A DNA stretch of 64,000 bases from Beaufortia kweichowensis (taxonomy: Eukaryota; Chordata; Actinopteri; Cypriniformes; Gastromyzontidae), in NCBI GenBank assembly GCA_019155185.1, contig CM032795.1:12379795-12443794 (forward strand), given 5' to 3'. The notes beneath the pieces are model-generated. The model did not search any database. It saw nothing but the letters and a program-made list of their open reading frames with translations, and was not told where the DNA came from. Numbering within the stretch: position 1 is the first letter of the stretch; every line of letters begins with the position of its first letter. Position numbers and translations under genes: made by a program. Shown one piece after another: positions 1 through 15,569 of this stretch.

Positions 1-2763
1 CTGTCAAGAGATTTCCTGACTGGTTGAAGAGCTTCCGCAGTAACTGGCGGTCACTGGTTAGGTTGAGATCTAAGATTTGTCGGCTGGTCCTCTGCAGCAA
101 TGACTTGATGATTCAGCTCTTTTCTATCTTGTAGTTTAAGGCTCCTCAGGCATCCTTTCCTAATTTTAGAGGAAGTCATAATGACGCTATTTTTCTAAAA
201 ACACTGGTAGGCAGATAGATTTTAGTTTGCCTGAGGGAGGATAACAGCTTCTAATTTCACAGACCACAGGCCGCGCTCTATACCTCAAGAGTGCAAACAC
301 TCCAAAAGCAGAATGCAGAGCCATTAGGACAGATTTTCTTACTGAACATTGTAGAGCATGTGTTGAGACTGGCTGTAATTTGATGACTGCAGTCTGTAAT
401 GAGATACTTCCATTACTGCCACACTTCAGTCCAGTAATCCACGCGTTGAGGTTTGGCAAAGTCACCTAAAGAAGTCACTGGAAGACAGTCAAGTACAAAA
501 TCTCACTTTACACAATATATTTTCTTCAGTAAAACTGGAAAACAGAAAAACTAGAAGATGCTGAATCTGGTTTAATGTCATATGACCTGACTCAGGGGTT
601 TTGATATGCCTGCTTCCTGTGCTTTATGTTTTGCACTTTTATAAGGAATATGATGTGGATATGAAACTTTGGACAGGAAGTTAAGAATTTCCTCTTCTTC
701 GATGATGAGGAACCTTTTTCAAGATGTATTGCTCCTATTCTGACTTAACTACATTTCAATAAGACTGATTCTCAGAGTCTCAGTATTTTTAAAGAAACAT
801 GTTGTTGAGATATTAAATTAAGCTTATTGTCAAAGCTGTTGTGCTTTAATGCTGAATAGGACACTCAAGACTCAAAACTATCAAGAGAAAAGTTAATCTT
901 GTGCACTGATTATTAAACATATCTAAAACATCTTAGTTAGGCTATATTTATTTTTGAGTAACGAAACACAGCTCTAAACATGAATGTTGTCATAAAGACT
1001 GACATGGTTTTAAAAACGAGAAAGAAAGAAATGCGTCTGTGTTTACTCATGAATAAATTATATTGAAAGTTTCCACAGTTGTGTTTGTATAACACATCCA
1101 CTGACACTCAACACGTTTCTCTATTTCTCAAACTTTTTGAAAATGTGTCTAGGTCTTTAGGGTTAAGAGTTTACTGACTGGTTCTTCAGCCGAATCTGGT
1201 TCTCTTCTACCCGGATGTGGTTGTCTCAGCTTGATTTAGTTGTTTATAACCTGAGTGTGGTGACTCATACTCAAACACTGCGTCATGGATACCACCTTGC
1301 ATTTGTTTTTAACACCTTTTAGGTCAGTTGCCTCTTACGTTTGGGCCAGTAAAATCTCTGCAGTTGTGTATGTGGGTGGGTTGAACAGGGCGGGTTTTGT
1401 GATCTGGTTTAGTCCGTCATGCCAGCTCCTCATGCTTTAGACAAACCAACTCTTTGTGCCCTTTGCATCAGAGGGGATAGAATCATTTAAGCCATGTCTT
1501 CTGTTAGCACCACTCACTTCAGAGAGCAGACAGGCCTACAGCACACAACATAGTGAGAGAGAGGTAAAGAGAGATAGATAAATAACCTTCATCACATGAA
1601 TACTGATAAATAGGGATGGTTGACATACAATATGTCGAATCAATAAACAAAGATTTTATAAATGTGTGAGGGGAAATACTATTAGTTTGTCATTTTTTAA
1701 TCATTTTACTTTTCAGTAAAGCAGTTCATTTATACAATAATGTAGTGTTACATGGAGCAGATTACTGTTTTTGAGCATAATAATAATAATATAGAAAAAA
1801 ATATATGTTGTTTAAAAAATCTTTAGATTAAGCAGGAAACTGTTGTCACCGATTAAAATGTCAACTACCCAAAAGAGCCTTGAAATCAAATGTTCTGCAG
1901 TCAAACGTAAAACTCAACCACAATATCTTTTTTCTGTATACTAAGATTGTTACAGAGACAAGTGTGATAGAAAGAGCACCTTAGGCATGAATGAATGAAT
2001 GAATGCTATTGGCTATTTTTGAAGGAGAAGAATGTCCCGCACTAACCTCCTGTTTTTGTTAAAGTTACATCAAAGCATTAGAAAAAAGGCACTTTAGTAA
2101 GTCTTATTTAGAAAAAAGTATTAACCAATAAAAAAATCCTATCAATAGATACATTCAGAAACTACTACCGTTACCGTTAATGAAGGTGGTAACAATTGTA
2201 AAACGACAAAATATTGTCAAATTATTATTATTATTCAGCCTGGCCAATATATCAGTTTATCACTAGTTGCAAGTATGATACCAATGACTAATAAATTGTT
2301 CAGTGAATTGGATCCCACTACAGCTTTTATCACTGTGACGTTATTTGCCATGGTTAGGAGAACATTCTGACAACTGTACAATGCTTTGGATGAAAAATGT
2401 TTGAGTCCTGCACAGTTGCCTGTTCTGCTGTGTGTGTGTGTTCTGGCACTGAAGTTTTGTAGATTTTGAGATAATTCCATCCTGACTGAGCTTCTCAACA
2501 TCTGATTTCACTTAGCATTGGAGCTGCCTTTCTTATTTTGTAGAGGTTCAATAATTAATAGTTGCATATGCTAAGTGGCGAACATCCAAACAATGTGGTA
2601 AAAGGTTGTTTGTGTTTGAATTTCTAGCTATGGTTGTCTTTCTGCCCTTAGGGAAACTCTTAAGAGTGCATATGTTTTATAGGGTTCCGTCAAAGCTGCT
2701 TTATCTTGGTTTCTTATTGATGTTCTTAAAGATTAATGTGGTTTTCTTTGTTTTGGTGTCCAG
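1..2763 (+). other. ophn1 upstream intron sequence (no exon recognised)
   Basis: AT-rich sequence before the first recognisable exon. I searched for the N-terminal BAR exons (family motifs such as EQELERTNKF) and saw none, so they should lie left of the window. It contains a short ATGA-type tetranucleotide repeat near 1988-2005. The acceptor at 2761-2763 ends it. Confidence 0.7.
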
Positions 2764-2859
2764 ACTACTCGCTAGCTGTGCAGAAGTTTTCTCAGACTCT
2801 TCAATCGTTCCAGTTTGATTTCATCGGTGACAGTCTGACTGATGATGAGATGAACATCG
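2764..2859 (+). CDS. ophn1: ophn1 coding exon (BAR)
   Basis: Reads (N)YSLAVQKFSQTLQSFQFDF then IGDSLTDDEMNI. Acceptor tccag, donor gtgagt. It starts with two bases of a split Asn codon and ends with the first base of an Ala codon. Very close to human BAR residues from about 52. Confidence 0.95.
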
Positions 2860-5800
2860 GTGAGTGTGCAGCTCATTGTTGACAGCTCTGATTGGTTTGA
2901 ATCTCATCGGGTCTTAAACTGATTGGATTATTGCACATTTTGTGTATATGATGTGACTTGCTTTATGTCATCTTTAGTTCACTTTTGTTTCAGCAGTTTT
3001 GCATATTTGCCTATACATTTGCATTTAGTTTGTGTATTTTTTCATGTGATCACTTTTTATTTACCCTCACAGCTGAGTCATTTCGTGAGTTTGCTGGTTT
3101 ACTGCAGGAGGTGGAAGAGGACCGAATGATGCTGGTTGGTTAAACATATTGTTTTCAGCGCTGTTTTAATCATACTCTAAGCTCATATACAAACAACTTT
3201 TATGCTTCCCAAATATATCAATCATTAACAATCCGCAAGATTAGAGTCCCAGGCTAACGGCCAGTTAAACATGTTTTTCGTTAATTTTATTGAGAGGTTT
3301 GTGTTGTAAAACCCAATTATTAGGTTTATGAGCTCTTAAACTTAGTGTGAGGTGCTAGTGTAGATTTGTAAAAACAATTTACTCTCAAATTTCCACAAGG
3401 TTCTTATCAGTAACATCTAATGGACAATGCAATCCAGTAGAACTGGAAACTCCAGACTTCATTCCTTTAAAGGTGGACAAAAGCATGCTTAAGTAATGTT
3501 TTTGACAGTGATGCTCATGCACAGTTGTCATTTGTTATATATGACTTTGTGATAAATAATGTTTTTATATAACTGTAATTTATGTTATTGAGAGTGTTGA
3601 GATTCTGCAAGAGGCCAAAAACACATGTCCAATAGAGCATCATCCATCTGTCTGTCTAATGAAGGGAAGTGCATGGCAAGAATTAAAGATACAGTACACC
3701 CACTATGACATCAGAGGTATGTGGGTATTCAGCTTTAGCCAGAAAGTTGATTAGTTCAATGTATAGAAATAATTTACCTTTTACAATCCATGCATGCAAA
3801 CCAGTGCATCTCACGCTAGTATTTACAGTTTAGTTATTAGTGTTGCAGGTTCAAGTCCACCTTCAGTCTTTTATGAAGGATCCTTCTATTATAATGTCAC
3901 TCAGCTGTCTGGTGCATTGTGACAGCTCATGAACTCTGAACTCCATGTGCTGAATTACAGCACGATTTTCTATTTCAGATACAGTTGGAGATTTTGGGAA
4001 CAAAACACACCTCACTCTTTTTTTTGTTCCACCCACAGGTTCAGAATGCCTGTGACTTGCTTATCAAACCTTTGGAAAAGTTTAGGAAAGAACAGATTGG
4101 AGTCACAAAAGTAAGTAATATACAAACACACACACACACAGTAAGACAGTAAAGTGAGGCATAACATTGTCAGTGTGAAGTTTTAGTATCTCCAAAGTAC
4201 ATGTCACATGACTACATATAGAGGCCAACAAAAATTTTATTGCTTAGAGCCTTCAATTCATGAGTAAATGTGATCATTGTCTGAGACATTGTTGAGATCT
4301 CTTGTGAAAATGTAGAGAAGACTTTTTTTGCAGGAGACTCTTTGTCTAATCTGGTTGCTGTCTATGAAACACAGTTGAGATATTTAAGAGGTCTGTTTTT
4401 GTGGGCATGTGCAAGCGCTCTTATTTCCTTTTCTATTTCCTGTCTGAAAAGCGCAGAGTACAAGATAACACAGCAGCATGGGTTAAGAAAAAAATATGTT
4501 ATTGTTTATTGAAGCATTGTTTAATATATTTAGAAATTAATTATTATTCAGATCAAGTACCTAAGAAGGTGAAATCTCATTTCAAAGCTTTATATGAGCT
4601 ATGAATATTAGCACAAAGTTAAAGTTGAAATTGAACAAGTGAGTAAAATGATGCAAAATATCACAGGAAACATAAAGAATTGCGATACTGTCATATTATA
4701 ACCCAAATGACATTAAATATATCATATCATGACACAAATACATACATTCTAAAATAACAGAAGTAAGCAATTGCAAATAGTTTGCGGTTTCATGTTAATG
4801 TGAGTTGATTTAAGATTTTATTTTGAAGGCACACTGGAACAGTGCATCGATTCATGGAGCATCTATGGAAAAACTATTAATTTGACAGAGATTGAGGAAG
4901 AATTACAGGGCTAACGTGGTTAAAGGAGAAATGGGAGATCATTGTTGGAAAAAAGGACACATGGAAAGTTTCAAAATACCAAATACATTTTGGATACTTT
5001 CCACACCAACATGCTTCAGTTAACATTACTGAGCTCTCAGTTTCATTTCTGCAGTTTTTCATTGTTGTCAAAGATTATTGGTTGTAAGGAACCAGTTACA
5101 AGTCTGAAAAACTTTTATAGCATCTGTTTTTATTAAGAATCGGTTAGCCAACAAGAAGGTTTTTTAAGTTCACCTCACACAGTTTTCTGCTTGCTGGAAC
5201 GGTTCAGATCAATAATTTCTGTATGTGTGTATTTCAGGACAGGCGAAAGAAGTTTGAGAAGGAAAGTGAGAGGTATTACTCTCAGCTGGACAAACATGTG
5301 AATCTGTCATCCAAGAAAAAAGAGACACAGCTACAGGAGGTAGAGATAGAGCCAAAGGGATTATTAAGGGCATATTTTTAAATCCATTACACCATCAGTC
5401 AGTTTGGTTATGCTGACTTTATGTTTTCATTTTCTTAAATGCCTTTTAAACTAAATGGAGCATCAGATTTCCATACTTCCATTTTAATTATGATATTTAT
5501 AACATTTTACATTAAGGTTCCATTTGTTTACATTAGTTAATGCATTAGCTAACCTAAATGAACAATAAACAATACTTCTACAGCATCTATTATTCTTAAA
5601 ACATGTTAATTTTAACATTTATTAATATATGTTTAAAACCAAATGTTGTATCTGTAAACACTAGTTAATGCACAATGAACTAACATGAATAAACAATGAA
5701 CTATTGTATGTGTATTACTCACTCTAACTCCAATTAATTAACAAAAATTATTATATACTTATTAATATTATTAAATATTAAATGCAGTCAAAATCTTGCT

Positions 5801-8800
5801 TATTGTTAGTTCATATTAGCTAATGCATTTACTAATGAGACCTTTTTGTAAGATGTAACTGTTATATTTTCTTACATTTAACATAATAAAAAATGACTTG
5901 GTGTGTCCAAATGTTGACTGGTGGTGTAAATACAAAACTCATCCAATTAATAAGAATTCTTGTGTAAATATATGTGTTTGCACCCTTATGTTTTTGTGTT
6001 TGTGTGTGTGTTTTAGGCAGATGAACAGTTGGATAAGGAGCGTCAGACGTTTTACGAGTCATCTGTTGAATATGTCTACCAGATCCAACAGGTTCAAGAC
6101 AGGAAGAAGTTTGATGTTGTGGAGCCTGTGCGTATGATATTTTTCTTCAGCCTATACACATGGTTCTGTTTTGCAGTATATACTGTACAGTATGTGCTAG
6201 TGTTTGTATTAGGAGGCACGTACAGGTGCACGGATGCTGACAGAAACAATGTGTTAAATATGTTTTGAATAAAGCATGTTATTGTGATATTACCCACCAT
6301 TGTCTTTATACGGGTGTGTCCGTGTGTGTGATTGACAGGTATTGGCCTTTCTGCAGAGCATCCTCACTCTGAACAATCTGACCGTGGAGATGACACAGGA
6401 TTTCCTTCCTTATAAACAGGAGCTTCAGCTAAGCCTACAGAATGTGAGAACTTCACCAGTCAATACTGATTTTTTAGAACATGAGCTTGTCAGTGTTCGG
6501 CTATTGTGGCTCTTATGGCTTAGTTCTTGTGGGGTTCGAACCAGCAACCAACCGGTTGCCAGCCCAAAGTTGTAATAGTCTCCTTCAAGTTTATTTATTT
6601 TTACAATTATGCTACATTACATATAACCTTTATTGAAAAGAAGTAGAGACATGAAGTGATGAGAGAGAAATGAAATGAGAAAAGTGCTTTGTTTCAGACT
6701 CAGGTCACCTAAAAATCCAATGTTTGTTTTTTTACTTTTGTGTTTTTTGACGGATTGCTGTTGTTGCTGCAGACCCGTAACCACTTTGAAAGCACCAGAG
6801 AAGAGATGGAGGAGCTCATGAAGAAGATGAAACATTCGTCACAGATCTGTATTAGGCACGGCCAGCAGTCGACTATGGAAGGATACCTTTATGTGCAAGA
6901 GAAGTGTGAGTGCTTTTTCACTTCTGCTACCTAATGCCTCTCTATTACCACAGATATCATTTCGACTCATCCCATTTAACGCACGTGTGTCCATTATCAG
7001 AAGCACATCCCTTCCCTGTCCCTTTTTTAAAGTGGGTTTGCTTTTTCAGTATGGTTATGAATTGAAAAGCTATGTGCAGAAAGAACAAACAGTTAGTGAC
7101 TCTTTATAACATGATGTAGATGACAGCGTTTACAAACAGGACAAATCAACAGTTATGATTGTAATTAAAGGCTAAAACCATGTATCAAAGCATATGTAAA
7201 TAAAAAACATATGACATTTGTCAGTCTCTCTCTCATTTTCTCTGTGTGTGTAGGGGCTTTGGGTGTAACCTGGGTGAAGTACTATTGTAAATACTTCAAG
7301 GACAACAAAACATTCGTCATAGTGCCGATGGAGCAAAAACCAGGAACCAAACAGGTGCGACATTATTCAAGATAAATACAAAATGAACATGTTAATTCAA
7401 GTCCTTTTCTTTTATATTTCCTCTTTTTCTTTGTCTCTCAGACCACAAGCCAGCTAACATTGAAGTCCTGTATACGCCGCAAAACTGAATCTATTGATAA
7501 ACGCTTCTGTTTTGAAATTGAAACCAATGAAAGGTAAAAATCATTATTCTGTCCATGACTTTATAACTCGGAATTTTTAATTCCTATTAATTTGGAATTT
7601 TCTTATTGTTATTGTTTACTTAACACAGTTAATATGTTAAGAATGACATAAAAGCAGTGTAATAAATAGTATATGAGCATATTCAGTAATTCCATAACAG
7701 AACTGCAAGAAAAATTCTCATGTCTTAGTTTATTAAAATATACTGATTACATGTACACAGGAATATTGCAATAGCTCTGGAGCATCAAAATGGTTTATAT
7801 AGATTAAATACTTAACCAGAATATGGACTTTAATTATAAAAGTTTACACACACAATTGTAAAATGTGTGTGTAAACGTGGCCAATAATATTTTCTACTAC
7901 TAATTCAAGTTTTAATTTCTGTGTTTCTATAGGTACACCCCTGTCCTGCTCCAGGCTATTTCTGAGGCCAACAGAAAGCAATGGATGGAGGCCATGGATG
8001 GGAAAGAACCAGTGAGTTTCACATGAAGCACCTTCACTGCTTTCTGTCAGAATTGTGATCCTTTATCATGTACTGAGACGTTTCTGTTTGTTTCAGATTT
8101 ATCATTCTCCAATACAAAAGCAGGCAGAGAGTAAGTACACATTTATTTTGAAAGGATAATAGTGATGCTTATTTATTATCAGAAAGGCACTTACATGCAC
8201 TTACAGCTCAGATATGTTATCTCAGGCTGATCATTACTATCCAAAGGTGCTATAAGTAATTTCAGCCTATTTGTGGCCGACTTGCTGCTGAAATAGACTG
8301 ATCACATCCACCACACACTGTCTCTATTCACAGTCCCGCCTTCCATCAACATCAGACAACCCTAATGTGCTAAATCTCAGACATGCCGAAAATGCGATAC
8401 CTTTGAATAGGCCTTAGTTGTCAAGATTTAGTGCTGTATTGTAAATGTTTCGGATGGTAAAACCTAATGTTACTATAATCATATAGAATACCACATACCT
8501 TGCCATTTGTAAATACGCATGTAAATACCACCACAGAAATGCCTGTATACCATTTTTAGTACATACAAACTATAAAACAGATACATATCTAATACACTGA
8601 AGAATGCAAAACAGGAGAGACTATCTAAAAATAAAAGAACCGTGTAGAGAAAATCCTGCCTAATAAATTCAGAAAGGAAAATATTTGCAAGCCTGTGCAA
8701 TCCAAGGTGTAATTACGCCATAAATAGTGTCCAGTAACCTATTGAGAAATGCATACAGCGATGATAAACAGCGTTCATTATATGTAATATTCTTTCTTGT

Positions 8801-11800
8801 TTTCTTTTTCCCCAGTGGAACTGAATGACCTGGGCTTCAAGTTTGTCCGCAAATGCATCAACTTTGTTGAAACAAAAGGTGAAATTACATTTATATGGCA
8901 CCTTAGAATATCAGGAACATTACTTACAGTTCGTAGTTTCCAGCAAGATATCAATCACGTAACAAGTTACTCATGGTTGCGGGCGGAGCTGTAGAGCCCA
9001 CTGAGGACTGTTTAATATGAGCTCTGTGCTGTTTATGCACTTCATGGCCACCATGTGCTGAACCTGCACACTTAATGAATTGGTGTGAAAGAGGAGCAGA
9101 ACGTCACTTGTTTCGGTTCTTAAAAGCGACCAGCAGAGGGCAGCAGCACATCATCTGCTCGTGCGTATCGGAGCCGGGAGCCAACTGTAAATAGAAAACA
9201 TTCATTTCCAGAATGTGTTTGTTCTGCAGAGCCGCTGCTGATGTTGCCAAAAAACCTGAAACACACATACTGAAATGTGCCAACATATAGATTTTTATCG
9301 ATAATGTATTGTACAAATTAAAACACTTCTGCACCGATGTAAATCAATAGCAGATGTATATCGACCCCTCTGTGAAGACGGCATGTCAAAAGCTCAGACC
9401 GCCTTGGTCCCCAGTGCCGTAATAGCACGCCAGATTCCGTTTTCAGATGAAATCATCAAGTGAAATGAAGAACTAGTTTATTCTCATTAAAAAGCGTGCA
9501 TAAACCGTAGCGTTGACTGCGCGGGGGGGATGTTAACGGTTGTGTTTGAAGTGCTGATGTATGTGTTCGGCGGTCTCTGAATATGCTGGTACTCAGATTT
9601 CCCCCAGAAGTTTAAGAGCAGAGCTGTCATCACGAGCATCATGGTGTACGTTAACGATCAGTAATCTCTGGCAAGCTGTCATTCGGGGTTATTTTACGGC
9701 TAACGACGGCCGGCCAGGTCCACCTCCGCTCTGTCGTTTTTCGGTAGAGCTGTACTTTTCCACTGCAGGACACTCCCCCGTTTCTTCCCTAATGCCAAGT
9801 TCTCTCATTTTGTCAGTCTATAAATCATTCTTTCTGTTTCTTTTCACTCTCTTTTCGTTTGCTCTCATGTCTTTCTTTCTGGTAGGGCTGACTCAGGAAG
9901 GGGTCTACAGGACTGTGGGCAGCAACATTCAAGTACAGAAACTTCTGAATGCCTTCTTTGGTGAGAAAATGGCCAGAAGAACATCTGCTTTTGTGTGTGA
10001 TGGAAAACATGCCAACGTGCTACTCTTGTCAATCTTTCTCACACACAGATTTACATAGATTTTATTTCATAGCACAGCTTTTGTTGGATGCAGAAAAGTG
10101 AGAAGTCAAACCCCAAAAACTGCTGAAAGCTATTAAACCCAATTTATACACGCAAGTACACAAATGTCTTTTATCCACTGTCAAGTAGCTTTTCGGATTT
10201 TATGTGGACATTAAATTAAATCCCTCATAATTTCTAGTCTTAAATTATAAAGGGATGTTAAATATCTGGAGAGAGATTTGCTTTTTGAAGTAGCGTCGCA
10301 ATGGAACAGCGAAAAAAAACCCAAAGCAGAGATATACGTCCATGAGAGCGACCTTGAGCTGTTACAACTCCCTGACACACAGCCCCCATGCTAAAAAACA
10401 ACAACCATCTGAGGAAGGTCATTTATCTCTCTTTCTCTCTCTCTCTCTTTCTTTCTCTCTTTGTCTTCATCTGTCCTCCTATCTCTCTCTGTAGACCCAA
10501 AGTGTCCAGGTGATGTAGATTTAAATTCTAATGACTTGGACATTAAGACCATCACAAGCGCCCTGAAATTCTATTTACGGTGAGTTAAACACCTCTGCCT
10601 TTTTAATATATATTGGAATGCTGCTTGTCCAATCAGATTAGAGGATGGGAAATAATATATCTTTTTGCAGGAGTCTCAGTGAACCGCTCATGACCTACAG
10701 TCTGCACGGAGAACTGATTCTAGCAGCAAGTACGACAGCAAACACACACATATCAATACACACAGACTTTTATGTGTTTATATGTGTTTTCCATCTGTTG
10801 TGGGTCAGTCCAGTTCAGCAGACTAAAGTGCAGCTGTAAAAGAGGGAAAACACAACTGCAAGTGCACCGTTTACTCTTACAGTACTGTACATAAAACACA
10901 ATCCCCTACCCCACACACAGAATGGATCGTGGTATTCGCGTATTTCTTCTGATCAAAGACCAATTATTCGAAAACAGCCAGTGATCAGAGCCAGTTATTC
11001 CCTGTCAGTGAAAAGGAGGCGTCAGAGAGTTGCACAATTTTGCAGTAAAGAAAATGTCTTCTTTGAAACTGGGAAACTTGACAGTATAGTTAAACTTTAC
11101 AGCATAAGCAAAGCTGTTATTCAAATTTGGAAACAAAACATATGCATAGAGCAAAGCGATAATAAGAAACACTCGCATTATTGAAGTTGCACGTGACTGA
11201 TCTCTGCAGCAGTTTTCACGAATAACACATTACTGTATACTGTAAATCTTTTATTTATTTAGCTTTTTACTTTTGGTCTAAAGTCTCTATTTAGGATTTA
11301 TGTAATGTATTTGCACACTTTCATGTGCTACCTTGAGTAGAAGTGAGACATAAAACGCATCAGACAGCTAAAACAGAAATGCTTAATTAACACTTTTATA
11401 TGTGTTAATGTTTCACAGCCTTAGGATATGTACTTTTTGTTTTAGTGTTATTTGTTTTTAACTAAGACTAATTTGATTTTAACATGATTTTATTGGTTTA
11501 ACTTGTACTTTATTTGTATACATTTGTCTGTTGTATACTAAATAATAGCACTTGATTTTCCATATTTTAGAAATGGGGTTATGAAGCATCTTGAGTTTGA
11601 TAAATGAATGTGGAAAATGTAAGAGAATAAGAGAATAAAACAATCATTTCACTCTGTAACATGATATCAGTTAGAGCCACAGTGCTAGGCCGAGTGGTAT
11701 CGGAAAATATTGTTACACACTATTAGTATATGAGTCACTTATGCATTCTACAAACCGAACTCTGAGAATTATCTTCTGAGAAAAATTAAAATTAATCAAA

Positions 11801-14800
11801 ACTTGCGTCGTAAAGTAACTAGCCTTTGTCTGAAATGAGTAAAAATATTATGGCACTCATTATTATGGTGTCATCTTGAAAAGTTAGAGGTATAACTTAA
11901 CAATATCTCTTATTGGCGGCTTTTTCTTATTAGTCAGTTTAAGTAAACACTTAAAAATGTTTTTTAATAAAACATATAAATTAAAATAAAAATGTATTTT
12001 TGTAATACATTTTTGTAAATTCATTTTATATAATATTAATAAATAATAATATATGAAATATTAAAATAAAACATAATTAAAATGTAATACAAAACTATTT
12101 TAGTCAAAATATTTCCTTAAACTTTTGACCACCAATATGATGTTAATAATGAGAATAAAATAATTACATATTTCATTCATGTTACAGTGGATTTTATAGT
12201 TTACGGTTACCAAGCCACAAAGCATTCTTATCAATAAAATGAAAAACGTTAATATAGCCGCGTTCTGCATTTTACTGTGACTTCAAACAAGCCTCATCCA
12301 AGCAGCAAGTTTAAAGCGGATTCGATCTGATTTGTAATAGTTCAGTAAGCATTTTGTACTGATCTCATGCTTCTGTTCTCTGTGTATGTGCGCTCATGGC
12401 AGTGTGTGTGTGATTTAGTTGTGGTCTTGTGTGAGTGAGCGCGCGTCCAGCTTTGAGCGTTTTCCTCGAATCGTGCTGTGTCCTAATCCTGCCTATAATA
12501 AAATTAGAAGCCATTAAAGAAGCTTTGATTATTATAGCCTGTCTGCTTAGCTACGCTCAGATTACACACAACTAAACGTACGCGGCACGGAGGAATGAGC
12601 TACACCTGCCGAAGGATTAACGGCTCGTTTTAATGCGCTTCACTCGAGTGAACTCGGTGTATCATACCCTTGAACTTGCGCCGTCACAGCTGGTTGGGGT
12701 TTCTTTTTAATTTATAAAAGACGTCGAGTGGCTTCGTTTGACCCTTTCAGACTTGAAGAAGCTACACTGGCCCACATCTCGTGAAACTGGTGTATTCGCT
12801 TGCCCAGTACACGCTCGGTTTCCACTTCACTGAACCTCCATAAAGTAAGCGCTGTTATGGTTAGCCAGAGGCTGTATGCTTAGATAAAGCTGTGTTTATC
12901 CTGGATTTCACAATAAATGTGTCGCTGCCGATCCTTTTAGGATTTTACAAGATATCTTCGGACAAGTTGAAAGATGTGCCGTAATATGCCAGCCGTAGAA
13001 AACTAAACAAAATCACACTTCTACAAACCACTAGTTTGCTATCACAAGCAAATGGCTCTATTAGCTCTAACAGCTCCATTAGTCATGAGTAGATGGAGAA
13101 GTGCATCGACATGTACTGTCTGCTCTACTGATGAGTTTTTTACACAATGCAATGTAATAAGAGTCACGACAACTTGTTTGTATGTAGAAACTCAAGTCGG
13201 ATGCTAAAAATGTGACGGTGAATATATTAATGAAGTGTGTGTGTGTGTGTTAATGTCTAACTTTTTCAGAGTCTGAGAATCTGGACTATCGGTTAGGGGC
13301 GGTCCACTCCCTTGTTTACAAACTTCCAGAGCGGAACAGAGAGATGCTGGAACTGCTAATCAAACACCTGGTCAGGTAACACACACAAGCATGCATGCGT
13401 GCACACGAGTCGGCTCACACACACACTCGCTTAGACTCTGGTTTTCTAACCGGTACCCGACTCGCTCGAGTGTACCTCTATAATTATATATTTGAGCTGT
13501 GTTTTGGTTAATGACAACAGGTTGAGTGTGTGTATGTGTGTGAAAGTTTTTCTGCCAAAGCTGAAAATAAATCACCTGCTTTTCTGTACAGCCCCAGTTG
13601 TGTGTGTCACAAACTCGGATAGATGTACATTAAATACAATTTAAGGTGACATTAAGTAAAATAAGCCTGCTAAAGTTTGTGTTGCTTTTGTTTTGACATT
13701 TAGCAGAGAATTATATAAAAAGTGACTTATAGTATATTTATTACTTGGACAAGAGCATCCTGAGGTCGTGAGCTTACGGTTCGCTACTTTCGGATCAAAT
13801 CAGCAATCTTTGTGGTTACCAGACGTGAGATGTAGCCAGTGTGTTATCTGTGTTGTTTTCTTTAGCGTGTGCAGCCACAGCAACGAAAATCTGATGACGG
13901 TGTCAAATATGGGTGTAATATTTGGTCCCACTCTCATGAGAGCGGAGGAGGAGACGGTGGCGGCCATGTTGGATATAAAGTTTCAGAACATCGTCATGGA
14001 GATTCTCATCGAGGACTTTTGCAAGGTCAGACGTTCAACTGATCAGGGAACAGTTTGGGATGAGATGGCTTTAAAAACTGTATTTGTTTATTTTGCTTTG
14101 TGATTGTTGATGTTGTCAGATCTTCAAGGGTCCTCCAGAAGAAACCACGCCGCCTCCTGTCCCGCCTCCGAGGGTGACACCACGAAGACGGCAGCCAATC
14201 ACGATCTCGAAACGGCCACCTCGTCTTCACCCTGCCCTTCAGGCTCCAATTTTCGAGAGTAAATAGCATTCATCAGTGTAGCCATCATCGTCATCATCCT
14301 CATCTCATCATCATTTATAATATTTTTTGTGCCTTATCAGTGATCAGTATATTCTTGTAAAAGTGATTTATATTTGTCATTTATTTGAGACAGACTTAGA
14401 TCAATTTTGATTTTTTTCATTTTTGTAAACAATTATGAAGCCCAGATCAGACCCCTGACCTGTAAAGAGTTAAACATACTGTATTAGATGCATTCTACAT
14501 CTATCTTTGGCTAGCTTTTTAACCTTTAACAGTATTTGCTGTTTTTTGCTTTTACCTGTTTTTGTGCAAAGCTTATTTTTGCGCTTAGAGCTAAAATACA
14601 GTATACACACCCGAACATCAGAGTTCTCAGCAGGCACATATACACACACATAACAGCTGATCAGGTTTCATATGTTTTGGAAGGGACCTCGGACTGGATC
14701 TGTTTCTCCTTAAGTGCTTTTTCTCTAAATGAGGAAAATACACTCGAACCCCCCCGATTTCCCTGTCACACACTCACACACAAGTCATGTCAATTTAGAA

Positions 14801-15508
14801 GCCCTTTAATGCACGTTGTGTATTGTATGATTAAATCGGCAGGATCAGGGCGTGTGTATGCATCTCTCTGTGTGTGTGTGTCTGCCTTGATAAATGTTTG
14901 TTCTCTGACATGTTGTCCTCCCCTCATTGTAAGTCGTGTTATGTAGTGTTTAACAACAGTCAAGCTAATAGTACACTCACTAGAGCATGAAAACTAAACG
15001 ACTACCTGCCCTTTTGCACCAAGTGTGTGTGTGTGTGTGTGTGTGCATCAGCGCCTATGGGTCTGCGTGTGTATGTGTGTGTGTGCACACTTGGATTTTT
15101 CATGCGTATGTATGAGTGTTGGTATGCCATCGTGTGTGTCCCGTGTCTGCTACCCAGTGTGTTTGAGAGCTAATGCTTGCATGTGTTTACGAGTCTCTCT
15201 CAATCTGTTTTCAATCGCCTTTTGGACTTCTTTTCTGTAATAAGCTGTTTTCATTATTAACATCTGAGCTATTTTTTTCCTTCCATCAAAACCGAATGCA
15301 CTCATTAATCCATTAATATGACTCTCTTGTTCATTTGACTATTAATGCAATTTGGCTCAATAAAGCATGCTGGATCTTCACTTTGCTTGTACACTCCTGT
15401 GAAATTAAAATTTCCTTCTGTTGTATTTTTTAGTCAAAGCATGAATCTGAAAAGATCATATCTGCTCTTTTCCTCTTTGTTAAATTAGACGGTGGAGGGA
15501 TCTATCTT

Positions 15509-15569
<61 letters not shown>

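Noticed and set aside
6530..6560. tRNA gene on the minus strand
   Set aside because: A B-box-like GGTTCGAACCCC is present but no acceptor stem, anticodon arm or A-box of a full cloverleaf can be made.
9561..9885. 165-residue open frame with an N-terminal extension before the arginine-finger exon
   Set aside because: Only the part from 9886 matches ophn1; the rest is intron with a good acceptor at its end and no domain.
14536..14946. 136-residue open frame in an ophn1 intron
   Set aside because: Composition of translated CA/GT-rich DNA, no similarity to the ophn1 tail and no proper splice borders.
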